Source: Archangium primigenium
GTDB lineage: Bacteria > Myxococcota > Myxococcia > Myxococcales > Myxococcaceae
Assembly: GCF_016904885.1 (NCBI RefSeq)
Contig: NZ_JADWYI010000001.1
Coordinates: forward strand, 3,596,001-3,660,000
DNA: 64,000 bases
Direction of reading: 5' to 3'
Below the pieces are notes generated by a model, which worked only from the letters and a program-made list of their open reading frames with translations, searched no databases and was not told where the DNA came from. Shown in pieces: positions 24,125 through 32,692 of this stretch; the first letter of the stretch is position 1; each line of letters starts with the position of its first letter. The translations under genes were made by a program, and so were the position numbers.

Positions 24125-26395
24125 GTGGCGCCGCCCCGGAGCGGGTTCCGGGGTAAGCTCGCCGTGCGTCCGCGCTTCTCCTTCCGGTCCGATTCCTGGG
24201 GTGCTGCCATTCCCGAGAAATCTCCTCAGATCGCCACCCCCTTCGGGAAGTACCTGCTCGTCAAACGTCTCGCGACGGGTGGGATGGCGGAGCTCTTCCT
24301 CGCCCAGGAACCTCCGAATCCGGAGCTCCTGGTCATCAAGCGCATCCTTCCCTACCTCACGGAGGAGCCCGAGTTCGTCCAGATGTTCCTGGACGAGGCG
24401 CGCATCGCCGCGCAGCTGCACCACCCCAACGTGGTGCAGGTGTTCGAGCTGGGGCGCATCAACGAGAGCATCTTCATCGCGATGGAGTACGTGGAGGGCG
24501 TGGACCTGCGGCGCGTCCTCATGGAGGAGGCGAAGTTCTCCGCCGCCGTGCCCTACGCGGTGGCCGCGCGCATCTGCTCGGCGGTGGCCGCCGGGTTGGA
24601 CCACGCCCACAACTCGCGCGGCGTGGACGGCCGGCCCCTGGGGCTCATCCACCGCGACGTGAGCCCCCAAAACGTGATGGTGGGCTACAACGGCGCGGTG
24701 AAGCTGGTGGACTTCGGCATCGCCAAGGCCGAGGCCCTCGCCGAGCGCAGCAAGCCCGGCGTCATCAAGGGCAAGTTCCTCTACCTGTCGCCCGAGCAGG
24801 TGTCCCAGGAGCGGTTGGATCACCGCTCGGACATCTTCGCGCTCGGGGTGATGCTCTATGAGATCACCACCGGCCGCGCCCCCTTCGCCCGGGCCTCGAC
24901 CGAGAACATCCTCTTCGCCATCCGCTCGGAGAACCCGTCTCCGCCGCACCTCATCCGCGACGACTACCCCCAGGAACTGTCGCGCATCGTGATGAAGTGC
25001 CTCATCAAGGACCGCACCCAGCGCTACCAGCACGCCTCGCAGGTGCAGGCGGACCTGGAGACGCTCCTGGACTCGGGCGCGCTGCGCCAGAGCAACGACG
25101 TGGCGGCCTACGTGGCGCGCCTGCTCGGCGCGGAGGAGGAGCGCACCCAGCTGCACGTGCCCATCTCCGGCGGGCGCAAGGACCTGGCCTCCCTGGTGCC
25201 GCCCGCGGGCCTCGCCTCGCGCCCCAAGCGGCGCGCCCCGAGCGCGCCGGAGCTGCCGCTCATGGGCGACTCGGACGACGCCGACATGGCCACCGAGATG
25301 TCCCGACCCCGGGATCTGCTCGCCGCCGAGTCCCTGGGCGAGGAAGAGGGCGACGAGCCCACCGCCGTGGGGACCCTGCCCGGAAGGGCGACGCCCGCGC
25401 GTCCCCTGGCGCGCACGCCCACCCGGGCGCCGCCTCCGGTGCCGGACGACGAGGACGAGGACGAGGCCACCGCCCACGAGCGTTTTGGCCGCACGCCCGG
25501 GGGACGCCGGCCCGCGCCGACGCCCCCGCGCAAGCCCTCCGAGGCGCCCCTCGCGATGGATCGCCGCCGCTCCACGCCGCCCGTGCCCGACGAGGAGGAC
25601 GAGCCCTCGTCCACCACCGCGCACTCGGTCTCCACGGTGAATGATCGCGGCCCGGGCCGCGGTTCCGGCTCGCGGATTCCGGTCGAGTCCTTCGCCGAGC
25701 GCACCGCGTCGCGTGGCGTCTCGCTGTCGGGCGTGTCGCGCACCGAGCCGCCCCTCAACGACGACGACGACGACGAGTCCACCTCGAACTACGCCGTGCA
25801 CCACACCACCCAGACGGGCGTGAGCAAGGTGGGCCCCGTGCCCCGGCCGCCCAGCCGGCTGCGCCTGGTGATGGTCGCCTTCACCGCGCTCGTCGTGGTG
25901 CTGGGCCTGGGCATGGCGTGGCTCTACTTCACCCAACCGCCGCCGCCCGCGCCTCGGATGAAGCCGCGCGCGGAGCGGGTCGTGGTGCCCCCGCCCTCCG
26001 AGACGACCGGGACCCCCTCCAGCGCTCAGGCGGACGCGGCACCGCCGACGACCCCCCCCGCCCCGGCCGCGCCCACCGCCGGGGCCCCCTCCGCCGCGGG
26101 GCTCGCGGGTACGGCCTCCGGTGCCACGGTGGACGCTCGGAACACACCTCCTGACACCCGCGCACCCCGGAAGGTGCAGGTGCAATTCAAGGCCCCGGCC
26201 GGCAGCCTGGTGAGGGTGGAGGGGGCGAAGGTGAAGCCCAACGGCACCCGGACCCTGATGCCTGGACCGGTGAAGGTGCGGGCCCGGTGTCCAGGTGCCC
26301 GGAGTTCCAACACAAATCACGAACTGACCGTGCCCGAGACCTCACCGGACAAGTTCACCTTCACGCTGCGTTGTCCCTCGGGAACCTGGCGGTAG
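24125..26395 (+). CDS. Transmembrane Ser/Thr protein kinase (Pkn type)
   Basis: 756 residues, architecture like the kinase at 17443. Kinase domain (about 40-305): RLATGGMAELF, LLVIKRILP, LIHRDVSPQNVMV, VDFGIAKA and LSPEQVS. Disordered acidic/Pro linker (about 350-570), membrane helix (LVMVAFTALVVVLGLGMAWLYF), Ala/Pro/Thr-rich spacer, then a short external PEGA-like domain (VQVQFKAPAGSLVRVEGAKV). GTG 24125 opens the frame, but GTG 24164 is equally possible. Divergent from the glycerophosphodiesterase gene. The 144-bp gap shows no clear promoter. Confidence 0.92.
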   Translation: MAPPRSGFRGKLAVRPRFSFRSDSWGAAIPEKSPQIATPFGKYLLVKRLATGGMAELFLAQEPPNPELLVIKRILPYLTEEPEFVQMFLDEARIAAQLHHPNVVQVFELGRINESIFIAMEYVEGVDLRRVLMEEAKFSAAVPYAVAARICSAVAAGLDHAHNSRGVDGRPLGLIHRDVSPQNVMVGYNGAVKLVDFGIAKAEALAERSKPGVIKGKFLYLSPEQVSQERLDHRSDIFALGVMLYEITTGRAPFARASTENILFAIRSENPSPPHLIRDDYPQELSRIVMKCLIKDRTQRYQHASQVQADLETLLDSGALRQSNDVAAYVARLLGAEEERTQLHVPISGGRKDLASLVPPAGLASRPKRRAPSAPELPLMGDSDDADMATEMSRPRDLLAAESLGEEEGDEPTAVGTLPGRATPARPLARTPTRAPPPVPDDEDEDEATAHERFGRTPGGRRPAPTPPRKPSEAPLAMDRRRSTPPVPDEEDEPSSTTAHSVSTVNDRGPGRGSGSRIPVESFAERTASRGVSLSGVSRTEPPLNDDDDDESTSNYAVHHTTQTGVSKVGPVPRPPSRLRLVMVAFTALVVVLGLGMAWLYFTQPPPPAPRMKPRAERVVVPPPSETTGTPSSAQADAAPPTTPPAPAAPTAGAPSAAGLAGTASGATVDARNTPPDTRAPRKVQVQFKAPAGSLVRVEGAKVKPNGTRTLMPGPVKVRARCPGARSSNTNHELTVPETSPDKFTFTLRCPSGTWR

Positions 26396-26553
26396 GCGGG
26401 GCGGACAGGGGGGCATATGCGCCGCCCTGCCCCTCCTGCGGACAAGTGGGCGGGGGTACGAGGGAGTGGCCATAAGCCATTGGATTTGCAGGGGTTTCGT
26501 TCCGCTGATCGCGTTTACACATGTCAGGGGGGCCTTTAAACTCTTCCCCCTCC

Positions 26554-27354
26554 ATGGCTCGCGCGAAGAAGAAGAATCTGGCGAAGAAGCGGACCTCGCC
26601 GGCGGGGCGGATCGCCCGAGAGCAGTCGCTGTCACCCGAACCCAACCGGTTGCTCAAGGTGTGGCGGCGCGTGCTCGAGCGCCGTCTGCGCACCCGGCTC
26701 AAGGGCGCGGTGGCGGTCGAGGTTCACGACAACACACACACCATGCTCACCTTCCAGCGGCAGCGGGCGCTGTGGCGGGTGCGGCTGCATCACATGTTCC
26801 TCGTGGCGGCGGATGACATCATCCAGGCGCTCGCGGATTACATGCGCCACGGGGACGCGGACGCGAGCGCGACGCTCGACCGCTTCATCGAGCGCAACAA
26901 GGCGTACATCCGCCGGGTGTCCCCCGCGCAGATGCGCAAGCGGCTGCGGCTGGAGCCCTCCGGGCAGCACCACGACCTGGGCCGCATCTTCGAGCGGCTC
27001 AACGAGCGCTACTTCCAGGGCCGCGTGGACGCCGCCATCACCTACGGGCCCGCGCCCAAGGTCACCCGGCCGCGCAAGAGCATCAAGATGGGCTCCTACT
27101 CGGCCGACTCGCGCGTCATCCGCATCCACCCGGCGTTGGATCAGCCCGTGGTGCCGCGCTACTTCGTGGAGTCCATCGTGTTCCACGAGATGTTGCACCA
27201 TGTGTACCGCACGCGCCGGGGCGAGGACGGTCGGCGCTGCATCCACCCGCCCGAGTTCATGCAGCACGAGCGGCGCTTCCACGACCACGCGCGGGCGCGG
27301 GCGTGGGAGCTGGAGAACCTGGACCTGCTGCTGCACGCGCGGGTGACGGCCTAG
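26554..27354 (+). CDS. SprT-like zinc metallopeptidase
   Basis: 266 residues. Basic N-terminus (MARAKKKNLAKKRT), then a region without recognised domains. The SprT-like catalytic part is about 145-266: LGRIFERLNERYFQGRVDA, the zinc motif HEMLHHVY, and the downstream HPPEFMQHERRFHDH region that supplies a third ligand. Related proteins act on DNA-protein crosslinks or as general intracellular peptidases, but the role here is unknown. ATG 26554 or ATG 26521 may be the start; neither has a good ribosome binding site. Tail-to-tail with the gene ending at 27351; their stop codons overlap. Confidence 0.85.
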   Translation: MARAKKKNLAKKRTSPAGRIAREQSLSPEPNRLLKVWRRVLERRLRTRLKGAVAVEVHDNTHTMLTFQRQRALWRVRLHHMFLVAADDIIQALADYMRHGDADASATLDRFIERNKAYIRRVSPAQMRKRLRLEPSGQHHDLGRIFERLNERYFQGRVDAAITYGPAPKVTRPRKSIKMGSYSADSRVIRIHPALDQPVVPRYFVESIVFHEMLHHVYRTRRGEDGRRCIHPPEFMQHERRFHDHARARAWELENLDLLLHARVTA

Positions 27355-28601
27355 GGCAGGATGATGCCGCCAGGGCTGCGCCGCTCGCCCTCCCGGGCTC
27401 CGGGAGGGGTGGGCGCGGGGCCCTGGGGGCGCGGGGCCTCGGCGGTGGAGCGCGCGGTGGACGCGGCGCTCCCGGCGAGGGTGACGAGCAGGGCCTTCTC
27501 GAACAGACGCTCGGCGAAGCGCGAGACGCGGTCCGCGGGGCCGTGCGCGAGCAGTCGGGCCTCGGCGCGTGCCAGGCGGGCGGGCCGCTCCTTGCCCAGC
27601 CGCTCGAAGTGCAGCGCCATCTCCCAGACGCGGTGGGCCTGGAGCTGGCGCATGGGCTCGGCGGCGAGGAAGTCGCGCGCGCGGGCCTGGGCGAGCCCGA
27701 GCAGCTCCGCGTTGCGCTGGGCGGGGGTGAGCGTGAGCGGGCTCTGGCGCAGCTCGGCCACGGCGCGCGCCAGGTGCTCCAGCGCGCTCAGGGGCGGCAG
27801 CCAGCCGCGCATCTCCTCCTCGTCATGGAGCGCGTGGGCTTCCTGGGCGAGCCGCTCGTCCTCGGGCTCGGGCGCGGGGAGCGCGGGCGGGGCGTCCTCG
27901 CGTGGCCGCACGTCGAGGTGTCGCAGCACGGCGTCGAGGCCCGGCGGGAAGGCGGTGCCCGTGCGCAGGTTGAGGCCCGCGGCCTGGGCCAGTCGCTCCA
28001 GGGCCTCGGCGAGGGGAAGCTCCACGGCGGCGTCGGGGCCGGGGCTCGTGGCCTGGCGGGCCGCCCGGCGGTAGTCGCCCCGGTTCATCTCCGCCACCTG
28101 CAGGCGCGTCACCCCCGTCTCGTCCGAGGTGAGCACCTGGATGGCCTCCACGCCGCCGCCACGCAAGAGCCGGGGAATCTCCAGCACCCGCTCGCCGGTG
28201 CCGTCGATGCTGGTGAGCAGGGCGGGCAGGGCCTCGGCGGGCGGGGCGTCCGGCGCCGGGGCCTCGGGGGCGGACGGGCGCGCGGGCGGGGCGACCGCGA
28301 TGCCACGCGAGCGCAGCTGGTAGAGCGCCTTGCGGGCCGCCTTGGCCAGGACCTTGTTCTCCGCGCCCGCGAGCGCCTCGGCGAGCGCGGCGGCTCCGGC
28401 CTGGACGGCGCCCTCGAGCAGGGCGAGCGCGAGGGGCTCGGGCAGGGCCGCGACGTCGGCGGGGGGCGCGGCGGCGGGCGCGCTGGCCCAGGGGCGGGCA
28501 CGCGCGACGGCCTCGGGCGGCAGGCCGGGCAGCTCATGGTCCGTGCGCAGGGCATCCAGCAACGCGCGGGGATCGGTCGGCGAGGGGCGGGCGTTGAACA
28601 T
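27351..28601 (-). CDS. Hypothetical cytosolic protein
   Basis: 416 residues, not recognised. It is rich in Ala, Leu, Arg and Pro, without a signal peptide or membrane segments. Two parts stand out: ENKVLAKAARKALYQLRSRG (about 97-116), a basic amphipathic helix, and TSIDGTGERVLEIPRLLRGG followed by EAIQVLTSDETGVTRLQV (beta strands). The rest is mostly helical. Codon use matches neighbours. Lies 98 bp after the membrane protein gene on the same strand, so it may be co-transcribed. Start ATG 28601. Confidence 0.7.
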   Translation of the reverse strand: MFNARPSPTDPRALLDALRTDHELPGLPPEAVARARPWASAPAAAPPADVAALPEPLALALLEGAVQAGAAALAEALAGAENKVLAKAARKALYQLRSRGIAVAPPARPSAPEAPAPDAPPAEALPALLTSIDGTGERVLEIPRLLRGGGVEAIQVLTSDETGVTRLQVAEMNRGDYRRAARQATSPGPDAAVELPLAEALERLAQAAGLNLRTGTAFPPGLDAVLRHLDVRPREDAPPALPAPEPEDERLAQEAHALHDEEEMRGWLPPLSALEHLARAVAELRQSPLTLTPAQRNAELLGLAQARARDFLAAEPMRQLQAHRVWEMALHFERLGKERPARLARAEARLLAHGPADRVSRFAERLFEKALLVTLAGSAASTARSTAEAPRPQGPAPTPPGAREGERRSPGGIILP

Positions 28602-28699
28602 GGCCACGACATGTAGCGCGCTCGCCGCGCCAGGAAAGACCCCGGCGCCGTCCCGCGGGCGGGGGCGACCACTGGCCCACAGTTGCAGCCGCCCCGCGC

Positions 28700-30262
28700 T
28701 CAGCGGCGGCGCACCAGCCAACTGTCTCCGGCCTGGGCGGCCACCGCCAGCTCCTGCTGGAGCCGGGCGCCGAAGATGCGCGAGGGGTCCACGCCCCGCA
28801 CGAGGAAGTGGTCGTAGGCGAGGCCCTGGGTGGCGTACTGGAACTCCTGGGGCCGCCACTCGGAGGGGAAGGTGGGCGGCGGCGTGCCGCGGTAGCGCAG
28901 GGGCGAGTGGGGGGTGAGGGCGAAGCTGAAGTTGGTGAGGCCGCCCCGGGCGCGGGCGAGCTCGGCGGCGCCGTGCAGGAAGACGGGGTGGTGCATCACC
29001 CGCGAGCGGGCGTCGAAGACGAGCCCCATCACCCGGGGCCGGGCGGCGGTGGCGGCCACGAGCGTGTCCCACTCGGCGGCCTCGCGGGCGAAGGCGCGGA
29101 AGCCCTGGCCCAGCACGAGCGCGAGCGGCAGGGCGCACGCGGCCCCGGCTCCGAGCAGCGCCCGCTCGAAGGGGGGCCGTGTCACCGGCACGCTCGCGAG
29201 CACGAGCAGGGCGGCGAGCTGCGCGTAGCGGGTGTTGAGGTAGTAGGTGTAGCCGCGGATGTCGAAGGGCAGCAGGAAGTAGAGGCCGAGCGCGAGCAGG
29301 GCGAGGCCGGGCAGACGCAGCCGCGCGAGCGGGCGCTCGGGACTGGGGGCGGGCCGGAGCACGCCGAGCACCGTGGCCCCCGCGGCCACCGCGGCCACCG
29401 CGTACAGGGGCAGGCGGTCCGATCCGTCGCGCAGCAGGTTGGCGAGCACGTCGAGGAACTCGGCCCGGTTCTGCGCGAAGCTCTTCCAGGCGAGGTTCTC
29501 GGGCGAGAGCATGGGGCCCCACGCCATCCAGGGCGCGCCGACCTCCACCCGCGAGGGCTGCCCCAGCCGCAGCACCACCCACGCGAGGAAGAGCGCCACG
29601 CCGGGCACCACGCCCGCGAGCGCCGGCAGTCGGGGCCCCACGCGCGCCCAGAGGCCGGGGATCGCCCCGTCCTCGTCCACCGGCGTGGTGAAGAGCAACC
29701 AGGGCAGGGCCAGCGCGAGGAAGGCGAACACCTGCACGTGGAAGAGCAGCACGGCGACCAGGGCGAGGGCGAGCCCCGCGGCCCAGGCGCGCCGGCGCGG
29801 CGTGTCCGTGAGGGCGCGCAGGAAGCAGCCACAGCACACGAGCGCCAGGGGCAGGGCGGCCAGGTAGTTGATGAAGCCCCAGCCGAAGTTGTCGCCGTAG
29901 GCCAGGGGCAGCGCGAGCACGGCGGGCCAGGTGGGCCGACCCAGCGCGCGCAGCAGGAAGGCGAGCGACAGGGGCAGGCCCACCACGTACGCGGACAGGA
30001 AGAGCCGGTTGGCCAGGTCCAGGGGCAGCAGCCAATGCAGCAGGCTGACGGCGTGGTAGTAGCCCAGGTAGGGCGTCAGCTCGTGCCGCGCGGCGAACAC
30101 GCCGGGGTAGAGCGTGGTGGGGTCCTCCAGCCGGTGCAGCACGGAGATGAGGTGCAGGTGCTGGGGCAGGTCCACCTGGGGCAGGTGCGAGGACAGCCAC
30201 AGGGGCAGGGCGCCCAGCAGCAGGGCGGCGGCGAAGAGCGGGCGGGAGGGTCGCGCGGACAC
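28700..30262 (-). CDS. Polytopic membrane protein, possibly GT-C-like
   Basis: 520 residues with about ten hydrophobic segments across residues 10-400, then a soluble C-terminal domain of about 120 residues. A short acidic loop after the first helix (SHLPQVDLPQHLHL) recalls the Asp-bearing first loop of GT-C glycosyltransferases, but no family can be named with confidence. The GTG at 30262 is the most plausible start, just before the first membrane helix. The frame is open further upstream over the start of the divergent cysteine-rich gene, where it encodes no recognisable protein. Confidence 0.7.
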   Translation of the reverse strand: MSARPSRPLFAAALLLGALPLWLSSHLPQVDLPQHLHLISVLHRLEDPTTLYPGVFAARHELTPYLGYYHAVSLLHWLLPLDLANRLFLSAYVVGLPLSLAFLLRALGRPTWPAVLALPLAYGDNFGWGFINYLAALPLALVCCGCFLRALTDTPRRRAWAAGLALALVAVLLFHVQVFAFLALALPWLLFTTPVDEDGAIPGLWARVGPRLPALAGVVPGVALFLAWVVLRLGQPSRVEVGAPWMAWGPMLSPENLAWKSFAQNRAEFLDVLANLLRDGSDRLPLYAVAAVAAGATVLGVLRPAPSPERPLARLRLPGLALLALGLYFLLPFDIRGYTYYLNTRYAQLAALLVLASVPVTRPPFERALLGAGAACALPLALVLGQGFRAFAREAAEWDTLVAATAARPRVMGLVFDARSRVMHHPVFLHGAAELARARGGLTNFSFALTPHSPLRYRGTPPPTFPSEWRPQEFQYATQGLAYDHFLVRGVDPSRIFGARLQQELAVAAQAGDSWLVRRR

Positions 30263-30313
30263 GAGGGCGCGGACTGTACGTGGCGCCGGGGGCACTCGCG
30301 AGCCTCGGGCCGC

Positions 30314-30343
30314 TTGGACAGCGTGGGAGGCCTGCGCTATAGC
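30314..30343 (+). promoter_or_regulatory. Candidate sigma-70-type promoter of the cysteine-rich protein gene
   Basis: TTGGAC (30314-30319), an 18-bp spacer and TATAGC (30338-30343) lie about 50 bp upstream of the ATG at 30392. The pattern is reasonable for a housekeeping promoter. Not proven. Confidence 0.4.
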
Positions 30344-30355
30344 CAAGGGTGGTCG

Positions 30356-30377
30356 CGAGGTGCCCGTGTTCACCTCG
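30356..30377 (+). promoter_or_regulatory. Inverted repeat (operator or leader hairpin)
   Basis: CGAGGTG and CACCTCG form a perfect 7-bp inverted repeat with an 8-nt loop. It lies between the candidate -10 and the GGGAGG ribosome binding site of the cysteine-rich protein gene, so it could be an operator or an RNA hairpin next to the ribosome binding site. Confidence 0.4.
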
Positions 30378-30391
30378 GGAGGTTCACGGAC

Positions 30392-30724
30392 ATGAGGCAC
30401 AAGGACATGCTGATGGCGCTGGTGGCCCTGGGCGGGACCCTGCTCGTCGCGGGGGAGGCGCGCGCGTGTGAGCACCACCGGGCCGCGGACAAGGCCCAGA
30501 CGGCGCCCGCGCCCGCGAAGGACGTGTCGAAGGCGCCGCCCGAGGACGCCCTGGACGTGCCGCACGCCGCCCGGTGCCAGTGCGGCAGCGCCGCGGACTG
30601 CACCTGCAAGAAGGGCACGTGCGAGTGCCCCCGGTGCAAGAAGCCCGGCCGAGAGGAGCCCGCGCCCCTGGAGGCCGAGCCGCCCGCGATGCACGAGGCC
30701 CCGCGGGACGGACTCGAGGCGTGA
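30392..30724 (+). CDS. Small secreted cysteine-rich, probably metal-binding protein
   Basis: 110 residues. Signal peptide about 1-25 (LLVAGEARA then Cys26), a His/Ala/Pro-rich spacer, and a dense cysteine cluster at residues 62, 64, 70, 72, 77, 79 and 82 (CQCGSAADCTCKKGTCECPR region). The CxC and CxxC spacing resembles metallothioneins. The tail is acidic and Pro-rich. A GGGAGG box stands 9 bp before ATG 30392. Probably binds soft metals in the periplasm or outside the cell. The metal and role are unknown. Confidence 0.75.
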   Translation: MRHKDMLMALVALGGTLLVAGEARACEHHRAADKAQTAPAPAKDVSKAPPEDALDVPHAARCQCGSAADCTCKKGTCECPRCKKPGREEPAPLEAEPPAMHEAPRDGLEA

Positions 30725-30734
30725 GCGCCCGCCG

Positions 30735-31322
30735 TCAGCTGGCGTCGCCGCCCTCTTCGGTGGACACCAGCACCGGCCAGCCCCGGGCCATGGCCTCGCG
30801 GAAGAAGCCGGCCAGCGCGTAGCGGGCGTTGTTCACCGTGCCCAGGAACGGGTCGACGAGCGACTCCTCGCCCACGCTGCGCCCGGGGTTGAGCTCCACC
30901 GAACCGCCGCAGCGCTCGCAGCGGATGGACACCGTGCGCGCCAGCGCCAGGGGCACCGCGTAGCGCGCCCCACACCCCCCACAGTTCCAGACGAGCGCCC
31001 GCTCGCCCGCCTCGCGCTTGGCCAGCGCCTCCAACTCGTCCGCCAGGCGCAGCAGCGCGGGCAAGTCCTGGGGCGGCTGGGCGAACACCGCCGAGGGACC
31101 CTGTCCCGGCGCGGGGCTGCCCAGCGTGGGCTGGCGATCGCTCGTGAGCAGCGCGCGCAGCTTGTCGCGCGCCTTCACGTCACGGAACTGCGCGCTCGCC
31201 AGGGCCCGCTCCACCGCCTCCTGCAAGGGCGGCAGTTCCGGCTCGAGCCGCTCGTCGGCGGGCAGCGTTTGGGGATGAGCCACCAGGCGGTGGCCAGGGA
31301 GTGCGACGAATCGAAAACCCAT
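30735..31322 (-). CDS. Zinc-ribbon protein of unknown function
   Basis: 195 residues. A C-terminal zinc ribbon with two CxxC pairs (WNCGGCGARY and IRCERCGGS, about residues 113-138), like MJ0042-type ribbons. The rest is helical and not recognised. ATG 31322 is chosen; the frame is open 39 bp more. Downstream partner of nadA is not evident. Confidence 0.7.
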   Translation of the reverse strand: MGFRFVALPGHRLVAHPQTLPADERLEPELPPLQEAVERALASAQFRDVKARDKLRALLTSDRQPTLGSPAPGQGPSAVFAQPPQDLPALLRLADELEALAKREAGERALVWNCGGCGARYAVPLALARTVSIRCERCGGSVELNPGRSVGEESLVDPFLGTVNNARYALAGFFREAMARGWPVLVSTEEGGDAS

Positions 31323-31391
31323 AGATGGCTCCAAGTCGCACCCTAACCGGGCGCGGTGCAAGGCACGATTACGGCACCGCGACGGATTTGC

Positions 31392-31414
31392 GCGCGCCGA
31401 CGTGGACGGCGCGC
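31392..31414 (-). terminator. Hairpin terminator after nadA
   Basis: Perfect 8-bp inverted repeat (GCGCGCCG and CGGCGCGC, 7-nt loop) 12 bp past the nadA stop codon. No T tract. Confidence 0.55.
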
Positions 31415-31426
31415 CGCGTCAATGCT

Positions 31427-32359
31427 TCACAGTGACCACTCCAGCATGCGCCGCAGCGGTGCGAGCGCCGCGCTCTGCAACTCCGGGGGCAGGGTGAGCT
31501 GCGGCGTGCCGTCCCTCATGCACTGGTAGAGCTTCTCCAGGGTGTTGAGCCGCATGTAAGGACATTCATTGCATGCGCAGTCATTGTCTGGAGGTGCGGG
31601 GATGAAGTGTTTGTCCGGAGCTCCGCGCTTCATCTGGTGGAGGATGCCCGCCTCGGTCACCACGATGAACGTGCGTTTGGGACTGGCCAGCACGTGATCC
31701 AACAGCGCCTTGGTGGAACCAATGAAGTCGGCGTGTCGGAGCACCGCCGACTCGCACTCCGGGTGCGCCACCACCTCGGCGTCCGGGTGCTGGACCTTGA
31801 GCTGCACGAGCTTCTTCTCACTGAAAATCTCATGCACGATGCAGCTGCCCGGCCACAGCACCATGTCCCGCCCTGTCTGTTTCATCACATACCGGCCCAG
31901 GTGCTGATCCGGTGCGAAAAGAATGTTCCGCTCTGGCGGCACACGCTGGACGATCTTCACCGCGTTGGAGGACGTGCAGATGACGTCGCTCAGGGCCTTC
32001 ACCGCGGCGGAGCTGTTCACGTAGCTCACCACGAAGTGATCGGGGTGTTTTTCCTTGAAAGCGCGGAACGCCGCCGGGGGGCAGCGATCCGAGAGGGAAC
32101 AGCCCGCCTTGAGGTCTGGCAGGAGCACGGTGCGCGAGGGATTGAGGATCTTCGCCGTCTCGGCCATGAAGTGCACGCCACAGAAGACGATGACGTCCGC
32201 GGTCGTCTTCGCCGCGGCCTGCGCGAGCGCCAGACTGTCCCCGACGAAGTCGGCGACGTCCTGGATTTCACTTTCTTGGTAGTAGTGCGCCAGGATGACG
32301 GCGTTGAGCCGTTTCTTCAGATCCTGGATTTCCCGCTCGAGATCCACGTGGGCGCTCAT
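31427..32359 (-). CDS. nadA: Quinolinate synthase A
   Basis: 310 residues. Condenses iminoaspartate with dihydroxyacetone phosphate to quinolinate in NAD synthesis, using a [4Fe-4S] cluster. Family patterns seen: [38 protein letters not shown], the [20 protein letters not shown] region, [16 protein letters not shown] and the C-terminal [18 protein letters not shown] bearing cluster cysteines. ATG 32359 has an AAGGAG box 7 bp upstream. Ends at its own hairpin. nadB and nadC are not in the window. Confidence 0.96.
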   Translation of the reverse strand: MSAHVDLEREIQDLKKRLNAVILAHYYQESEIQDVADFVGDSLALAQAAAKTTADVIVFCGVHFMAETAKILNPSRTVLLPDLKAGCSLSDRCPPAAFRAFKEKHPDHFVVSYVNSSAAVKALSDVICTSSNAVKIVQRVPPERNILFAPDQHLGRYVMKQTGRDMVLWPGSCIVHEIFSEKKLVQLKVQHPDAEVVAHPECESAVLRHADFIGSTKALLDHVLASPKRTFIVVTEAGILHQMKRGAPDKHFIPAPPDNDCACNECPYMRLNTLEKLYQCMRDGTPQLTLPPELQSAALAPLRRMLEWSL

Positions 32360-32692
32360 CGCATCTCCTTCATGGGCCTCTTTTAACGAGGTGAGCGAGA
32401 GCGGCCAAGGTGCGATACTCCGGGTGAAAACGGGCATCCCGGAGGGTCGGGGATGATCCACGCAGGACACTTGACGCCAAGGCTGTCAGGAACCGCTAAG
32501 ATATTCCCGAGACCGCATTAGGCTGAGGTCAAGCCCGAACTCCTGGTGTCCTCGTATGTCGGATGGTGGAAGAGCCTTTCTCGTGTCACGAGCAACCGGG
32601 GCAGATCAGGCGAGGGCCCAGGGGCCGGGCCTGGATGAGCGGTCCGCCCGCGCCAGGATCGGCTGAGTGGTGCGCGTGCCGAGGAGGGGTCC
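32360..32692. other. 333-bp divergent intergenic region between nadA and the signalling operon
   Basis: No gene recognised. A TTGACG (32471-32476) and a TAAGAT (32497-32502) lie in + orientation, but 20 bp apart, which is too long for a normal housekeeping promoter, so this is a weak candidate for the PilZ operon. The nadA side contains the AT-richer TTTTAAC near 32382. Nothing else stands out. Confidence 0.3.

Noticed and set aside
23159-26320. A frame of more than 1,000 codons on the - strand running through the second Ser/Thr kinase into the glycerophosphodiesterase
   Set aside because: Only its last 273 codons encode a recognisable protein; the earlier part is the antisense of the kinase gene.
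26396-26553. Possible terminator around the GCATATGC palindrome after the second kinase
   Set aside because: The flanking GC arms do not pair well when aligned; only the 8-bp palindrome is real.
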